DNA of 22,973 bases, taken from NCBI GenBank assembly GCA_042573625.1, contig JBHPCZ010000049.1:1-22973 (forward strand), in the 5' to 3' direction. This stretch comes from JBHPCZ01 sp042573625 (lineage in GTDB: Bacteria > Desulfobacterota > Desulfobacteria > Desulfobacterales > UBA11574). The notes below the pieces were generated by a model. It did no database searches. It was not told where the DNA came from and saw only the letters and a program-made list of their open reading frames with translations. A program made the translations under genes and the position numbers. How positions within the stretch are numbered: the stretch's first letter is position 1; every line of letters begins with the position of its first letter. Shown here piece by piece: positions 8,239-16,128 of the stretch.

Positions 8239-11200
8239 ATGGATAAAAAGCATTTATTTGAAAAGACCGTTAATGCATTTCGAATATCCTTAGAAGCCGG
8301 CGATGAAATTTTTCTAGAAACATGTGAAAAATATAATATGGACGATTTCGACAATTATTGGGAAGGTTTATTGCCAAAGGACAAAGCCCGAGAAATTGAA
8401 TCACACTGCCTTGATTGCCCTCTTTGTATTAGGGCCATGGCTATAGCGCGGGATGTTCATGAGAAAACGTCAAGTATTTTACGGGAAGTGAGCGATGATG
8501 ATTTTATTAATATCGCAGCTGATTTGATTCAACAAGAGGAAATAGAGTCTGACATGTTTCACAGGGAAACCGCCATTTCACCTTTACTTGAGGAAATGCA
8601 GGAGCTGGCTCGAGCCGTTGACGTATTGGAGCAACGGCTCGAGACCCGGATATTCGGGCAAACATCGGCGCTTCGGGCTTTCGTCAATGGGCTTCGGGCA
8701 TCACTTGCCCGTCCAATAAAAGAAGGATATATTAGCGGAAACTTCCTGATCTTTGGACCGAATGGTTCAGGAAAAAGCGAACTTATAAAGATCTTGGATA
8801 AATGGATAAATGAATACAAAGCCAATCTAAAGATTAAACATTTAATCCACTGCGAGGGTTACTTGCAAAATGTTCTGCCCACCTTGAGAAATCGCATTCT
8901 AAGCCCTGAACCGTCAATCATCGTACTGAGTGAATTCGAGAAATATGAGCCAATGGTGCTCGACGTATTGATGGGAGGTATGGACCGCGCAGTGCTTCAA
9001 CTGCCGGACCGGCATATTAGCGGCAAACTTCATGCCACGGACATTCGCGGGACAATCATTATTTTAATCGGAAATGTGGGACGCATATTTTGGGGCCGGC
9101 TTCCCTTCAAGGAGATGGAAATACTCCCGGATCGAGAACGGGTGAAAGAAATCTTGGAAGAGGAGGCTTTGATGGATCAGCACTTGAAGAGTGATGTTTT
9201 TCAGCGTCGCTTGAGTCGGGCTTTCCTAGACCGCATTGACCATTTCATTCCTTTTTGTCAACTCCGTTATGCAGATGTTTCCAAAATATTAGATAGAGAG
9301 GTGACCAGCTTTGGTGAGGAGTTAAAGAAACGAGGCATCCAGCTTGACATCGATCTCCGAGTGAAGAACTTGGTTGTGCTGGCTTCATACTACAAGCGTG
9401 CATGGAGCGCTCGACAGGCTCAGCGTGGTTTTAAAGAGCACATTGAAAATCCGGTTCAGAACGCTCTAATGAGATTCGGTATGAAGAATGTAAAACTGGT
9501 TTCAATGGACAAGACGTTTAACCTAACATTGCGTCAGTGCAAGCCAAAAATCCTTGTGATCGACGACGATTGGCAGAATGTGTGTGAGATCCTTACGCGA
9601 GGACTCGACGACACAGCAGAAGTAGTTGGTGTTCCGAACGCGAATCAAGCTCTAAACTACGCGGCTGAAAAACCGTTTGATCTTGTGCTTCTCGACCTAT
9701 ACTACAATGGTGAATTATTATGGAAAGACTACCTGTTGACCTGGCGATCCGCTCAGCCGGAAACGCCGGTTGTTTTGCTTTCAGGTAAAGTAGTATCTTC
9801 GGCCGAGCGGTTGGAGATTGATCAGATGGGAGGTGTCCTGGGGTTTTTGGAAAAGAGTGCAGACCCCACGGTAATGGTTCGGGCACTTACTCCTTATATT
9901 GAACACGCGACATGGCTGGCAAGGATTCGTGCGTTCGAGAACCAATACGGGTTTGGCGGCGATCGAGTTTTATTTGACACCCGTATTTCTGAAGATTCCA
10001 ACGACATTTTGATTCGATATTCTGAAGTCGGAAGTGTTATTAGTGAGAGTGATTTGGGGGATTCGGAATCGCCGATCCTGCCATCCGAAACACGTCGAGA
10101 AATCGACGAGTTCCTCGATATTTTTCTTGATGCCAGGAAGCGGACTGAACTCAATATTCAACAGCCGAAAGGTCTTCTACTTTATGGTTCCCCCGGGAAC
10201 GGGAAAACCATGATAGCACGTAATGTCGCACAAAGAATGCGCTGTAATTTTATTGCTGTTTCGGCAGCAGATTTTCAGAGTCGCTGGGCAGGCGTCGCTT
10301 CTGAGCGCCTAAAAGACCTGTTCGAAAAGGCCAGGACTCGTCAACCATGCGTTCTTTTTATAGATGAAATCGATGCTGTTGCGCCACACCGTGAGGAAAG
10401 TTCTGCCAGCGGCCTCATGCGGGATCAGGCTGCTACAGTGGCAATGCTATTGACCGAGTTAGACGGTTTTACCGGCGCTCCGGATATTTTTCTTATCGGT
10501 GCGACAAATCGAAAAGGGGCGATTGATGAGGCGCTGTTGCGACCCGGACGTATAGACCGGTTCATCGAAATGGAGAATCCGGGGTTGAAAGAAAGAAAAC
10601 AACTGCTTGAAAGGGCGCTATCGCACATTTTGCATGATCCTATTGACTTGGATTGGGCAGCCGGTGAGGCATACGGACTAAGTTGTGCTCAGATTATTCG
10701 ATCGGTACAAGATAGTGTTCTGGTAGCGTCAAGACGTTTACAAGAGAATCAAAAAAAAGGTGATACAGCAATTCGTGTAAGAAAAGAAGACCTGCGTCAA
10801 GCCATGGACCGCCTGTGGACAGGGGCAAGCCTGAAAGAAGATAGTGTCAAGGAGAAAATGCTAAAAGAGTCCCGGGAAATGAGAGCCTGGCACGAAGGCG
10901 GGCACTTAATTCTAAGCATAAGTCTGTTGGGTGAAATCCCGAATCGTGTAACGATTATACCGCGCGGGAGAGTCAGCGGATATGTCCGATATTCTGAGGA
11001 GGATATCCTTCGGAGAAAAACATTTCGGCGAAGAAGTTCCTGTCTGGCAGAAATTAGTGTTTTACTTGCAGGGGGGGTGGCAGAAGAACTAAAGTTCAAG
11101 GAGCATTCCTCTGGTGTATCAAACGATCGACAGGATGCAATGCGCATTGCCCATGCAATGATTGTCAAGTGGGGGATGGGCCCGTTGGTGGCTGAGGTAG

Positions 11201-11454
11201 AGGGATTTTTATCAAGGGCGCGTTTTGAGCCGGAAGAAGATACCGCCGTCCAAATTGTTGCTCATCAATCAAACCAAAAAGCTGTGGCAAAAGCAGTCTC
11301 AGATATAATAGAGGAAGCAAGGGAGCTCTCTGCAAAGGAATTGGAAAAACACAGAATCCATTTGGAGCATGCAGTTAATCTATTATTGGAGAAGGAGGAA
11401 TTGGAAAAAGCCGATATCGAAAAAGAGTTTAAGGACCTCATCGCAGAGTTATGA
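8239..11454 (+). CDS. fused regulator: ZAS anti-sigma-like domain + ClpB-like AAA+ + receiver + FtsH-like AAA/M41 protease
   Basis: This 1071-aa protein has GAGGA 6 nt before its ATG. The domains I can see, in order: (1) residues 20-70, a zinc anti-sigma motif with His56-x3-Cys60-x2-Cys63 and an upstream Cys29, the spacing of the RsrA/ChrR ZAS family; (2) about 135-410, a ClpB/ClpA-D2-like AAA+ with Walker A GPNGSGKS (173-180), Walker B VLSEFEK (229-235, the usual Asp is Ser231), sensor IGNVG and arginine-finger region LDRID (330-334); (3) about 436-555, a receiver with acidic Asp442-444, phosphoacceptor Asp486, Ser515 and Lys539; (4) about 615-860, an FtsH-type AAA with GSPGNGKT (650-657), FIDEID (707-712) and RPGRIDR (768-774); (5) about 865-1065, an M41 metalloprotease with HEGGH (885-889) and a ligand-like Asp963. 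It has no transmembrane helix, unlike true FtsH, so it should be cytosolic. Inference: it holds and/or destroys the neighbouring sigma factor under receiver control. Confidence 0.92.
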   Translation: MDKKHLFEKTVNAFRISLEAGDEIFLETCEKYNMDDFDNYWEGLLPKDKAREIESHCLDCPLCIRAMAIARDVHEKTSSILREVSDDDFINIAADLIQQEEIESDMFHRETAISPLLEEMQELARAVDVLEQRLETRIFGQTSALRAFVNGLRASLARPIKEGYISGNFLIFGPNGSGKSELIKILDKWINEYKANLKIKHLIHCEGYLQNVLPTLRNRILSPEPSIIVLSEFEKYEPMVLDVLMGGMDRAVLQLPDRHISGKLHATDIRGTIIILIGNVGRIFWGRLPFKEMEILPDRERVKEILEEEALMDQHLKSDVFQRRLSRAFLDRIDHFIPFCQLRYADVSKILDREVTSFGEELKKRGIQLDIDLRVKNLVVLASYYKRAWSARQAQRGFKEHIENPVQNALMRFGMKNVKLVSMDKTFNLTLRQCKPKILVIDDDWQNVCEILTRGLDDTAEVVGVPNANQALNYAAEKPFDLVLLDLYYNGELLWKDYLLTWRSAQPETPVVLLSGKVVSSAERLEIDQMGGVLGFLEKSADPTVMVRALTPYIEHATWLARIRAFENQYGFGGDRVLFDTRISEDSNDILIRYSEVGSVISESDLGDSESPILPSETRREIDEFLDIFLDARKRTELNIQQPKGLLLYGSPGNGKTMIARNVAQRMRCNFIAVSAADFQSRWAGVASERLKDLFEKARTRQPCVLFIDEIDAVAPHREESSASGLMRDQAATVAMLLTELDGFTGAPDIFLIGATNRKGAIDEALLRPGRIDRFIEMENPGLKERKQLLERALSHILHDPIDLDWAAGEAYGLSCAQIIRSVQDSVLVASRRLQENQKKGDTAIRVRKEDLRQAMDRLWTGASLKEDSVKEKMLKESREMRAWHEGGHLILSISLLGEIPNRVTIIPRGRVSGYVRYSEEDILRRKTFRRRSSCLAEISVLLAGGVAEELKFKEHSSGVSNDRQDAMRIAHAMIVKWGMGPLVAEVEGFLSRARFEPEEDTAVQIVAHQSNQKAVAKAVSDIIEEARELSAKELEKHRIHLEHAVNLLLEKEELEKADIEKEFKDLIAEL

Positions 11455-11500
11455 ATGAGAAAAATTAGCAGAAACCGGTAAAATCAGAGGTATGACACTG

Positions 11501-12142
11501 ATGTTTCGAAACATCAATTCCGGTTCAGGAGAAATCCTACTCCATGATCTGAAAAACTGGGGCATCAACTTAGCTGCCGAGGTCAATGCGCCTCACAAGG
11601 TGGTGCAGGAATTTTCCGAAAAAGCCAATCGATTCTTTAAGGAGGCTGCGGCTATATGCAGTCAATGTGAAGAGGAGGGTGATTTACTGCCGGGGACAAG
11701 TGATGATCTTTCCCGATTGCTGGCTATGCCAAAAAGATTAACAGATGTGCTCCTTAGCAGCTCACCGGATGAGAAACGGTCAAAAGAACTGGGTCAATTA
11801 AAGGACTTTCTTTGCACACAGTATAGCAAAAGGGGGCTCCTGTATGACATCGTTGCAGACCAGAAGGTGGATTTGCATTTCGATGTCCAGCAATGTCCTC
11901 TTGCTGGAGTAGAACGTGCATTGATGAAAGTGATAACGACCCTGCTATCCGGCGCATTGCTGGAAAATGGACGCATACTGTGGAAAAATGCCGGCTATGA
12001 CGGTAAAGAACTCTGTGTCATTATTGATACACCAAAACGCCTGTATCGATCAGGAATCGTTGTGCGGCCCCGTAACATGATACCAACGCACATTAAATTA
12101 TGGGGCTTGACTATTAAGGAGCCTTCAGGCAGGAAACAATAA
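11501..12142 (+). CDS. histidine-phosphotransfer-like protein (H-box with degenerate ATPase half, ChpT-like)
   Basis: This is a 213-aa soluble protein. The start at 11501 has AGAGG at 11486-11490; an in-frame ATG at 11492 lies only 1 nt from that site. Near the N-terminus, ILLHDLKNWG matches the H-box of histidine kinases, with a phosphorylatable His15. Two long helices follow, as in a dimerisation/phosphotransfer domain. The C-terminal half retains an HATPase-like outline (ERALMKVITTLLSGALLENG at about 138-157), but the N-box Asn position is Gly and no G-boxes are visible, so ATP binding is unlikely. This layout resembles ChpT-type phosphotransferases, which pass phosphate between a kinase and a receiver. 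The gene lies 46 nt after the receiver-containing protease, an obvious partner (inference). No sensor domain is present. Confidence 0.6.
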   Translation: MFRNINSGSGEILLHDLKNWGINLAAEVNAPHKVVQEFSEKANRFFKEAAAICSQCEEEGDLLPGTSDDLSRLLAMPKRLTDVLLSSSPDEKRSKELGQLKDFLCTQYSKRGLLYDIVADQKVDLHFDVQQCPLAGVERALMKVITTLLSGALLENGRILWKNAGYDGKELCVIIDTPKRLYRSGIVVRPRNMIPTHIKLWGLTIKEPSGRKQ

Positions 12143-12292
12143 AAAACCATAAGCTGAATTTTAATTTTATATAGATGACAAAGATTGAAATGGGCATTTT
12201 AAGGAAAAATTATCTTTTACTTTATTGTAAATCTATAACTTAATAAAAATCTTGAAAAATATTATTAATGTTTCCAACCAAGAGGCAAGGAA

Positions 12293-12745
12293 ATGGACAA
12301 GAAAAAACTTGCTAAAAATTTAAACGTGCTTGAGTTTCTGGACCTTGATCCGGCACTTTCAGCCTATCTGGAGGAAAACGGTTATCAAACCGTAAAGGAA
12401 CTGCTGTCCCTTTATTTTTCAACAGTAATTAATGATTCTAATTTGAAAGATTACATCTTAAAGGATATTATGCCTCTGCTAGAACAGTTTATTAAGTCTT
12501 TCGAGAATTTTGAAGAAAAGCTTCTTGATGAGGGGAAAATACGTTCTTTTCTTGATGCCCTGAATGTGTCATCCGATATCGATATAGAACACACAAGAAA
12601 CCATCTCAGGGCTTGTTTTAAGGCTCTTCAGCCGTCTGATTGGAATAGCCTATTGGAAACCTTCAAACAGGAATACGCTACGGGTTATCTTGGTGTAGAA
12701 TTTGAAAGCCCAATAAATACTGATGAAGAAAATGACCTTACATAA
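12293..12745 (+). CDS. hypothetical helical protein, HhH-like N-terminus
   Basis: I do not recognise this 150-aa protein. AGAGG (12281-12285) lies 7 nt before the ATG. It is acidic, helical and cytosolic, with no cysteines suggesting a metal site apart from one isolated Cys. Residues 14-39 read LEFLDLDPALSAYL then ENGYQTVKELL, a pattern (L-x-L...L...G-x-x-T-x-x-E-L-L) resembling helix-hairpin-helix or RNAP-alpha-C-terminal-like modules. A similar stretch opens the next protein. A 150-nt AT-rich gap separates it from the upstream phosphotransfer-like gene, so it may have its own promoter, though none is clear. Its stop lies 23 nt before the papain-like gene, suggesting joint translation and a possible role as that protease's partner or inhibitor (inference). 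Confidence 0.7.
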   Translation: MDKKKLAKNLNVLEFLDLDPALSAYLEENGYQTVKELLSLYFSTVINDSNLKDYILKDIMPLLEQFIKSFENFEEKLLDEGKIRSFLDALNVSSDIDIEHTRNHLRACFKALQPSDWNSLLETFKQEYATGYLGVEFESPINTDEENDLT

Positions 12746-12768
12746 ATATTCTTCGAGGTTTTGTGCAA

Positions 12769-14397
12769 ATGAAACTTTCTGAATATAAGTGGTTAGCAGG
12801 TCAGGTCTCTGAATTGCCGGAAGATTTAAGAGTGGCTCTTCAGGATATGGGCATTGTCACGCTGGAGGACTTTGCAATCTTTTTGAGTATCAAAGAGACA
12901 ACTGATGTGCTGATTGGATTCCTAAATGAAACAACAAAAGGTACCTATCACAAGGACAATCTTGCTCAATATGCAGCAAAAGTAGATATCGCTGTTTTGA
13001 AGGAGCTAATGAAGATTCCGGAGGACATACGGGATGGACTGGATCGAGGAGAGATATTTCCACACGGCTATTTAATTGACCATGAAAGTGTCCAGAAAGT
13101 TGATGAAGATAAAGCGATCCACCTGCAAACACGCATTTCTTTCCCGGATATATCGAAGCAGGATATAGATCTTCCACCCTTTGTTGACCTCAGGAAAGGA
13201 TTGCCTCCGATAAAAGATCAGGGGGGCAGGGGGACATGCGTGTCGTTTGCTACAACGGCACTTAGGGAATATTTTGAAAGCAATAACACAGATTTTTCGG
13301 AAAACTATCTCTATTGGGGATGCAAACAGATAGACGGTATCAAAGAACTGCCCGGCACTTACATAAGATGTTCGTTTGAATGGATTACAGGTGAAGTCCC
13401 TTCTGAACATTCAAATGTGTCAGGTATCTGCTTAGAGAAACATTGGCCTTATGAGAAAGAGAGACGTGGAAATGAAACCAATGGGGACCCTACCGGAGCA
13501 GCGAAGAAGGACGCCCCTGAGCACCGAGCTAAAAGCTTTCGTCAATTTTCCTCCTCGGATATCATGGGGGTCAAGTCTGTTTTGGCGGGTAAAAATGGTA
13601 TGGCAAAAGGAAGGCCTATCACCTTTGGTGTCCCGGTATTTAATTCCTGGTATCGTAATCCCGTGACCATCCAGACCGGACGCATACCCATGCCGCTGCC
13701 AAACGAAGGCTGGATAGGCGGCCACGCCATGCTAATCACGGGATACATAGATGACAGCCGTTTCCCGGGAGGCGGTGTCTTTATCTTTCGTAACTCCTGG
13801 TCTGAAAGGTGGGGAAGTGAAACCATCGAGCTTAAATGCAAAAAGGGTAAAACAGTTGAAGTCCCTGCCGGTTACGGAATTGTGCCTTATGCTTTCATAG
13901 AAAGGCATGGTCGTGAACTTTCGACTTTGGAAGTTGATAAATGGAAAGGCTGGCATAAATCTATTTTGAAGGGCCGTAAATATATCATTACCTTCTTTCT
14001 TCTAATGTGTTTATTGGCTTCTTTATTTATTTTATTTAAAGAGTCGACACTGCTAGAGAAGACTCCGGATATCAAAAATGCGGTTGAAGAGACAATTTTT
14101 AAAATTCAAAAGCCTATTGAAAACTTTTTTCTCCCATCGTCCCCCATGCCGCCTGACGAAAGGAAGAAATACCGCCACCCATATCGCAAATTCAACTACA
14201 AATTTCTTGCCCAGAGATATATAAAATATATTCAATCAGAAGCGAAGTCCCCCATTCCTTTAGAGATGGTGGAGTATAACTATCGCTGGGTGGTTTTCAT
14301 CCACTACAGTGATGAAGACGAGTTAGAAAAACATATCGAATCAATTGAGAAAATAACGCACTATGTGGTTAAACGTAAAAAGAGTGGGAAAATCTAA
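12769..14397 (+). CDS. C1A papain-fold cysteine protease with C-terminal membrane anchor
   Basis: This 542-aa protein starts at the ATG at 12769 (GAGGT 9 nt upstream); an in-frame GTG at 12763 is too near the site. Residues about 135-385 form a papain-like peptidase. Gln151 (oxyanion) and Cys157 lie in IKDQGGRGTCVSFAT, His319 in GGHAMLITGY, and Asn342 in FRNSWSERWG, so the complete catalytic tetrad is present. An N-terminal region of about 130 residues with an HhH-like start (SELPEDLRVALQDMGIVTLE) could act as a propeptide or a recognition module. A single hydrophobic helix follows at about 405-423, and a C-terminal part of about 115 residues ends in a ferredoxin-like-looking stretch. Basic residues precede the helix and there is no signal peptide, so the protease domain is predicted to face the cytosol and the tail the periplasm. 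Confidence 0.9.
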   Translation: MKLSEYKWLAGQVSELPEDLRVALQDMGIVTLEDFAIFLSIKETTDVLIGFLNETTKGTYHKDNLAQYAAKVDIAVLKELMKIPEDIRDGLDRGEIFPHGYLIDHESVQKVDEDKAIHLQTRISFPDISKQDIDLPPFVDLRKGLPPIKDQGGRGTCVSFATTALREYFESNNTDFSENYLYWGCKQIDGIKELPGTYIRCSFEWITGEVPSEHSNVSGICLEKHWPYEKERRGNETNGDPTGAAKKDAPEHRAKSFRQFSSSDIMGVKSVLAGKNGMAKGRPITFGVPVFNSWYRNPVTIQTGRIPMPLPNEGWIGGHAMLITGYIDDSRFPGGGVFIFRNSWSERWGSETIELKCKKGKTVEVPAGYGIVPYAFIERHGRELSTLEVDKWKGWHKSILKGRKYIITFFLLMCLLASLFILFKESTLLEKTPDIKNAVEETIFKIQKPIENFFLPSSPMPPDERKKYRHPYRKFNYKFLAQRYIKYIQSEAKSPIPLEMVEYNYRWVVFIHYSDEDELEKHIESIEKITHYVVKRKKSGKI

Positions 14398-14495
14398 GAG
14401 ATGATTTATGATGTGTTGGTAAAAATGTGCCATACGAAAAGAGCTATCTTTATTATATTGTGTGACTAAACATTTTATCAAAAGGAGGTATAAAG

Positions 14496-15248
14496 ATGAA
14501 GAAAATCTGTTTATTGGTTATTCTTTCAATCATTTGCACTGTATTACCGCTAATGGCGGATCCTGCGCCAACTCAGCCAACAGTAGAAGAAATATTTACG
14601 CCGGAAGTTATCAGCCAGACAAAGAGATTGCCGGAGATCAGGGACGAATTAGAAAGTACAATAAACCAGAATGTTGAGGAACTTGATGCGCAATATACTG
14701 CATATCAGGAAGCCGGATGTGAAGCAAAAAGTAAAGATAGAGAATGCTCGAATATGGAAAGCCAGATGAGGGAGAACCTCATCAGTTTGCTAGAGTCGGT
14801 TAGAGCGGAACTGTCTAACATGAAAGAAGCTGTCGATGCAATATTACCCAATTTAAGGAAAAGTATCGATCACTGGAAAGGAGAGTTTCCCTCTTCTCTC
14901 CATGATGAAATTGTTCGAACCGATGAAGTGCTTGACGCACCTGAAGAGTTCTCTTTTTTACAAGATATTTCAGACGGTTTTGGACTGGAGATGACCCAGT
15001 CACTTTTGACATTGACTACAGGACACTACGATGTTTTAGCTGGAACAAAACAATATATTGATACTATGCTACCCCAAATTGATCAACTGATCGCGCAAGC
15101 ACGAATAAGTAGCAATCCACTTTCCGAGTTACTTAGCCCCGGCCAAAAAGTTAGGATAAAAGCAATTACAAAAAAGTTACTTCCACGAACTGCTAAAACC
15201 AAAAAGAAACGCTTACAATCAAAACAAAAAAAAGAATATAGTTATTAA
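14496..15248 (+). CDS. secreted helical protein of unknown function
   Basis: This is a 250-aa protein with a very strong ribosome site (AAGGAGG, 14482-14488, 7 nt from the ATG). Residues 1-21 form a classical Sec signal peptide: MKK, a hydrophobic core, then PLMA before DPAP, which fits signal peptidase I cleavage. The mature part is mainly alpha-helical and acidic up to about 225, with coiled-coil-like segments around residues 45-65 and 80-115. Cys74 (GCEAKSKDRECSN) and a second Cys close by could form a disulfide. The C-terminus is strongly basic (KTKKKRLQSKQKKEYSY), which could bind acidic polymer, peptidoglycan or membrane. I recognise no family. It probably forms a periplasmic partner of the downstream lipoprotein and motor genes. 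Confidence 0.75.
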   Translation: MKKICLLVILSIICTVLPLMADPAPTQPTVEEIFTPEVISQTKRLPEIRDELESTINQNVEELDAQYTAYQEAGCEAKSKDRECSNMESQMRENLISLLESVRAELSNMKEAVDAILPNLRKSIDHWKGEFPSSLHDEIVRTDEVLDAPEEFSFLQDISDGFGLEMTQSLLTLTTGHYDVLAGTKQYIDTMLPQIDQLIAQARISSNPLSELLSPGQKVRIKAITKKLLPRTAKTKKKRLQSKQKKEYSY

Positions 15249-15280
15249 TAGTCTGTTTAAACATAGGGAGGGTAATCAAG

Positions 15281-15958
15281 ATGAAATCTTTTGTAATTAC
15301 TGTATTTATTGCTGTCTTCGTATCCGGTTCTTTGCTGATCTCTTCAGGTGGGTGTGCAAAGAAACATGTAATTGGTCAACATCCGACAGAACAACCCGAG
15401 CTTGTCGCAGTTGATCCACCAGCAGAGCCAACAACATCCCTGAATGAAAATAAAATAATAGCGCAATCAAAGCAAAGTCCGGCAGAACTGTACCCAAACG
15501 GTGAGAAACCGTTGGATAAAGTGCTTAAAATGGCCGGTAATTATTTCCGGAATAACAACGCGGTTGATTTTGATAAAGTTTTCTCGGAAGAGATTATGAA
15601 AAGTGCGGTAAAATATAAGAGCTTATCAAATCCTTCAAAAATAAAGGGTTTTCTGCGTTCTTTGGATCAGAAAGACATTATTACCGAAAGAGATGCAAAG
15701 GTGACATATCTGAAATATTTTTCACCATACGATATCGTCACATTTAAATATAATTATCCGGACAGGACCAATTCAGAGCTCTGTAGTATTAAAGGACAGA
15801 TTATCAAGGAACTCGAAGAAGAATTGGGGGCAAAAAGAAGAGGAATGCTTAGCGCAACAGGGGCGAACAATACAAGTCACTGGCAAACCGCGTTTCAACA
15901 GGCAAAAGGAAATATCGAGAACTTGCAATATGAGTTTTTATCCCTGTGCAAGTATTGA
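15281..15958 (+). CDS. putative lipoprotein of unknown function
   Basis: This is a 225-aa protein with AGGGAGGG about 9 nt before the ATG. The N-terminus (MKSFVITVFIAVFVSGSLLI then SSGGCAKK) is a hydrophobic signal followed by a Cys at 25. The lipobox is loose (S-G-G-C) but plausible for signal peptidase II. A low-complexity Pro/Glu-rich linker (about 30-75) precedes a compact domain of about 150 residues with DKVFSEEIMKSAVKYKSLS and a helical C-terminus. No catalytic motif is seen. It lies 32 nt downstream of the secreted protein in the same orientation, so the two are likely one unit. It could be anchored in the outer or inner membrane; residue +2 is Ala, which in enterobacteria would favour outer-membrane sorting. 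Confidence 0.75.
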   Translation: MKSFVITVFIAVFVSGSLLISSGGCAKKHVIGQHPTEQPELVAVDPPAEPTTSLNENKIIAQSKQSPAELYPNGEKPLDKVLKMAGNYFRNNNAVDFDKVFSEEIMKSAVKYKSLSNPSKIKGFLRSLDQKDIITERDAKVTYLKYFSPYDIVTFKYNYPDRTNSELCSIKGQIIKELEEELGAKRRGMLSATGANNTSHWQTAFQQAKGNIENLQYEFLSLCKY

Positions 15959-15974
15959 TTGTTTGTCACATATC

Positions 15975-16112
15975 CTACAAAATTCGTGGGTCAATAACCT
16001 GAACCTTAAGTGCTTTTTTTTGGGCCTCGTCCGTAAAGTAAAGCCAGCCTGATCGCAAAGCGGGATGAGAGTTTGTCCATCCAAATGGGACCAAGGTAAA
16101 AGGGCATTCCCA
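15975..16112 (-). pseudogene. minus-strand C-terminal gene remnant
   Basis: Read on the minus strand, 16112 down to 15975 gives 45 codons with a coding-like composition: CPFTLVPFGWTNSHPALRSG, then WLYFTDEAQKKALKVQVIDP, then RIL and TAG. It is preceded in frame by TGA (16113-16115) and has no start codon, so it can only be the 3' end of a lost gene. I cannot assign the family. It fills the gap between the lipoprotein and the MotA-like gene and overlaps the region where a promoter for the latter would be expected. Confidence 0.35.
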
Positions 16113-16128
16113 TCAAAGGTTTAAAACT

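Noticed and set aside
8239..11454. Calling this gene simply ftsH or clpB
   Set aside because: It lacks the FtsH transmembrane helices and carries extra anti-sigma-like, ClpB-like and receiver domains; either name would mislead.
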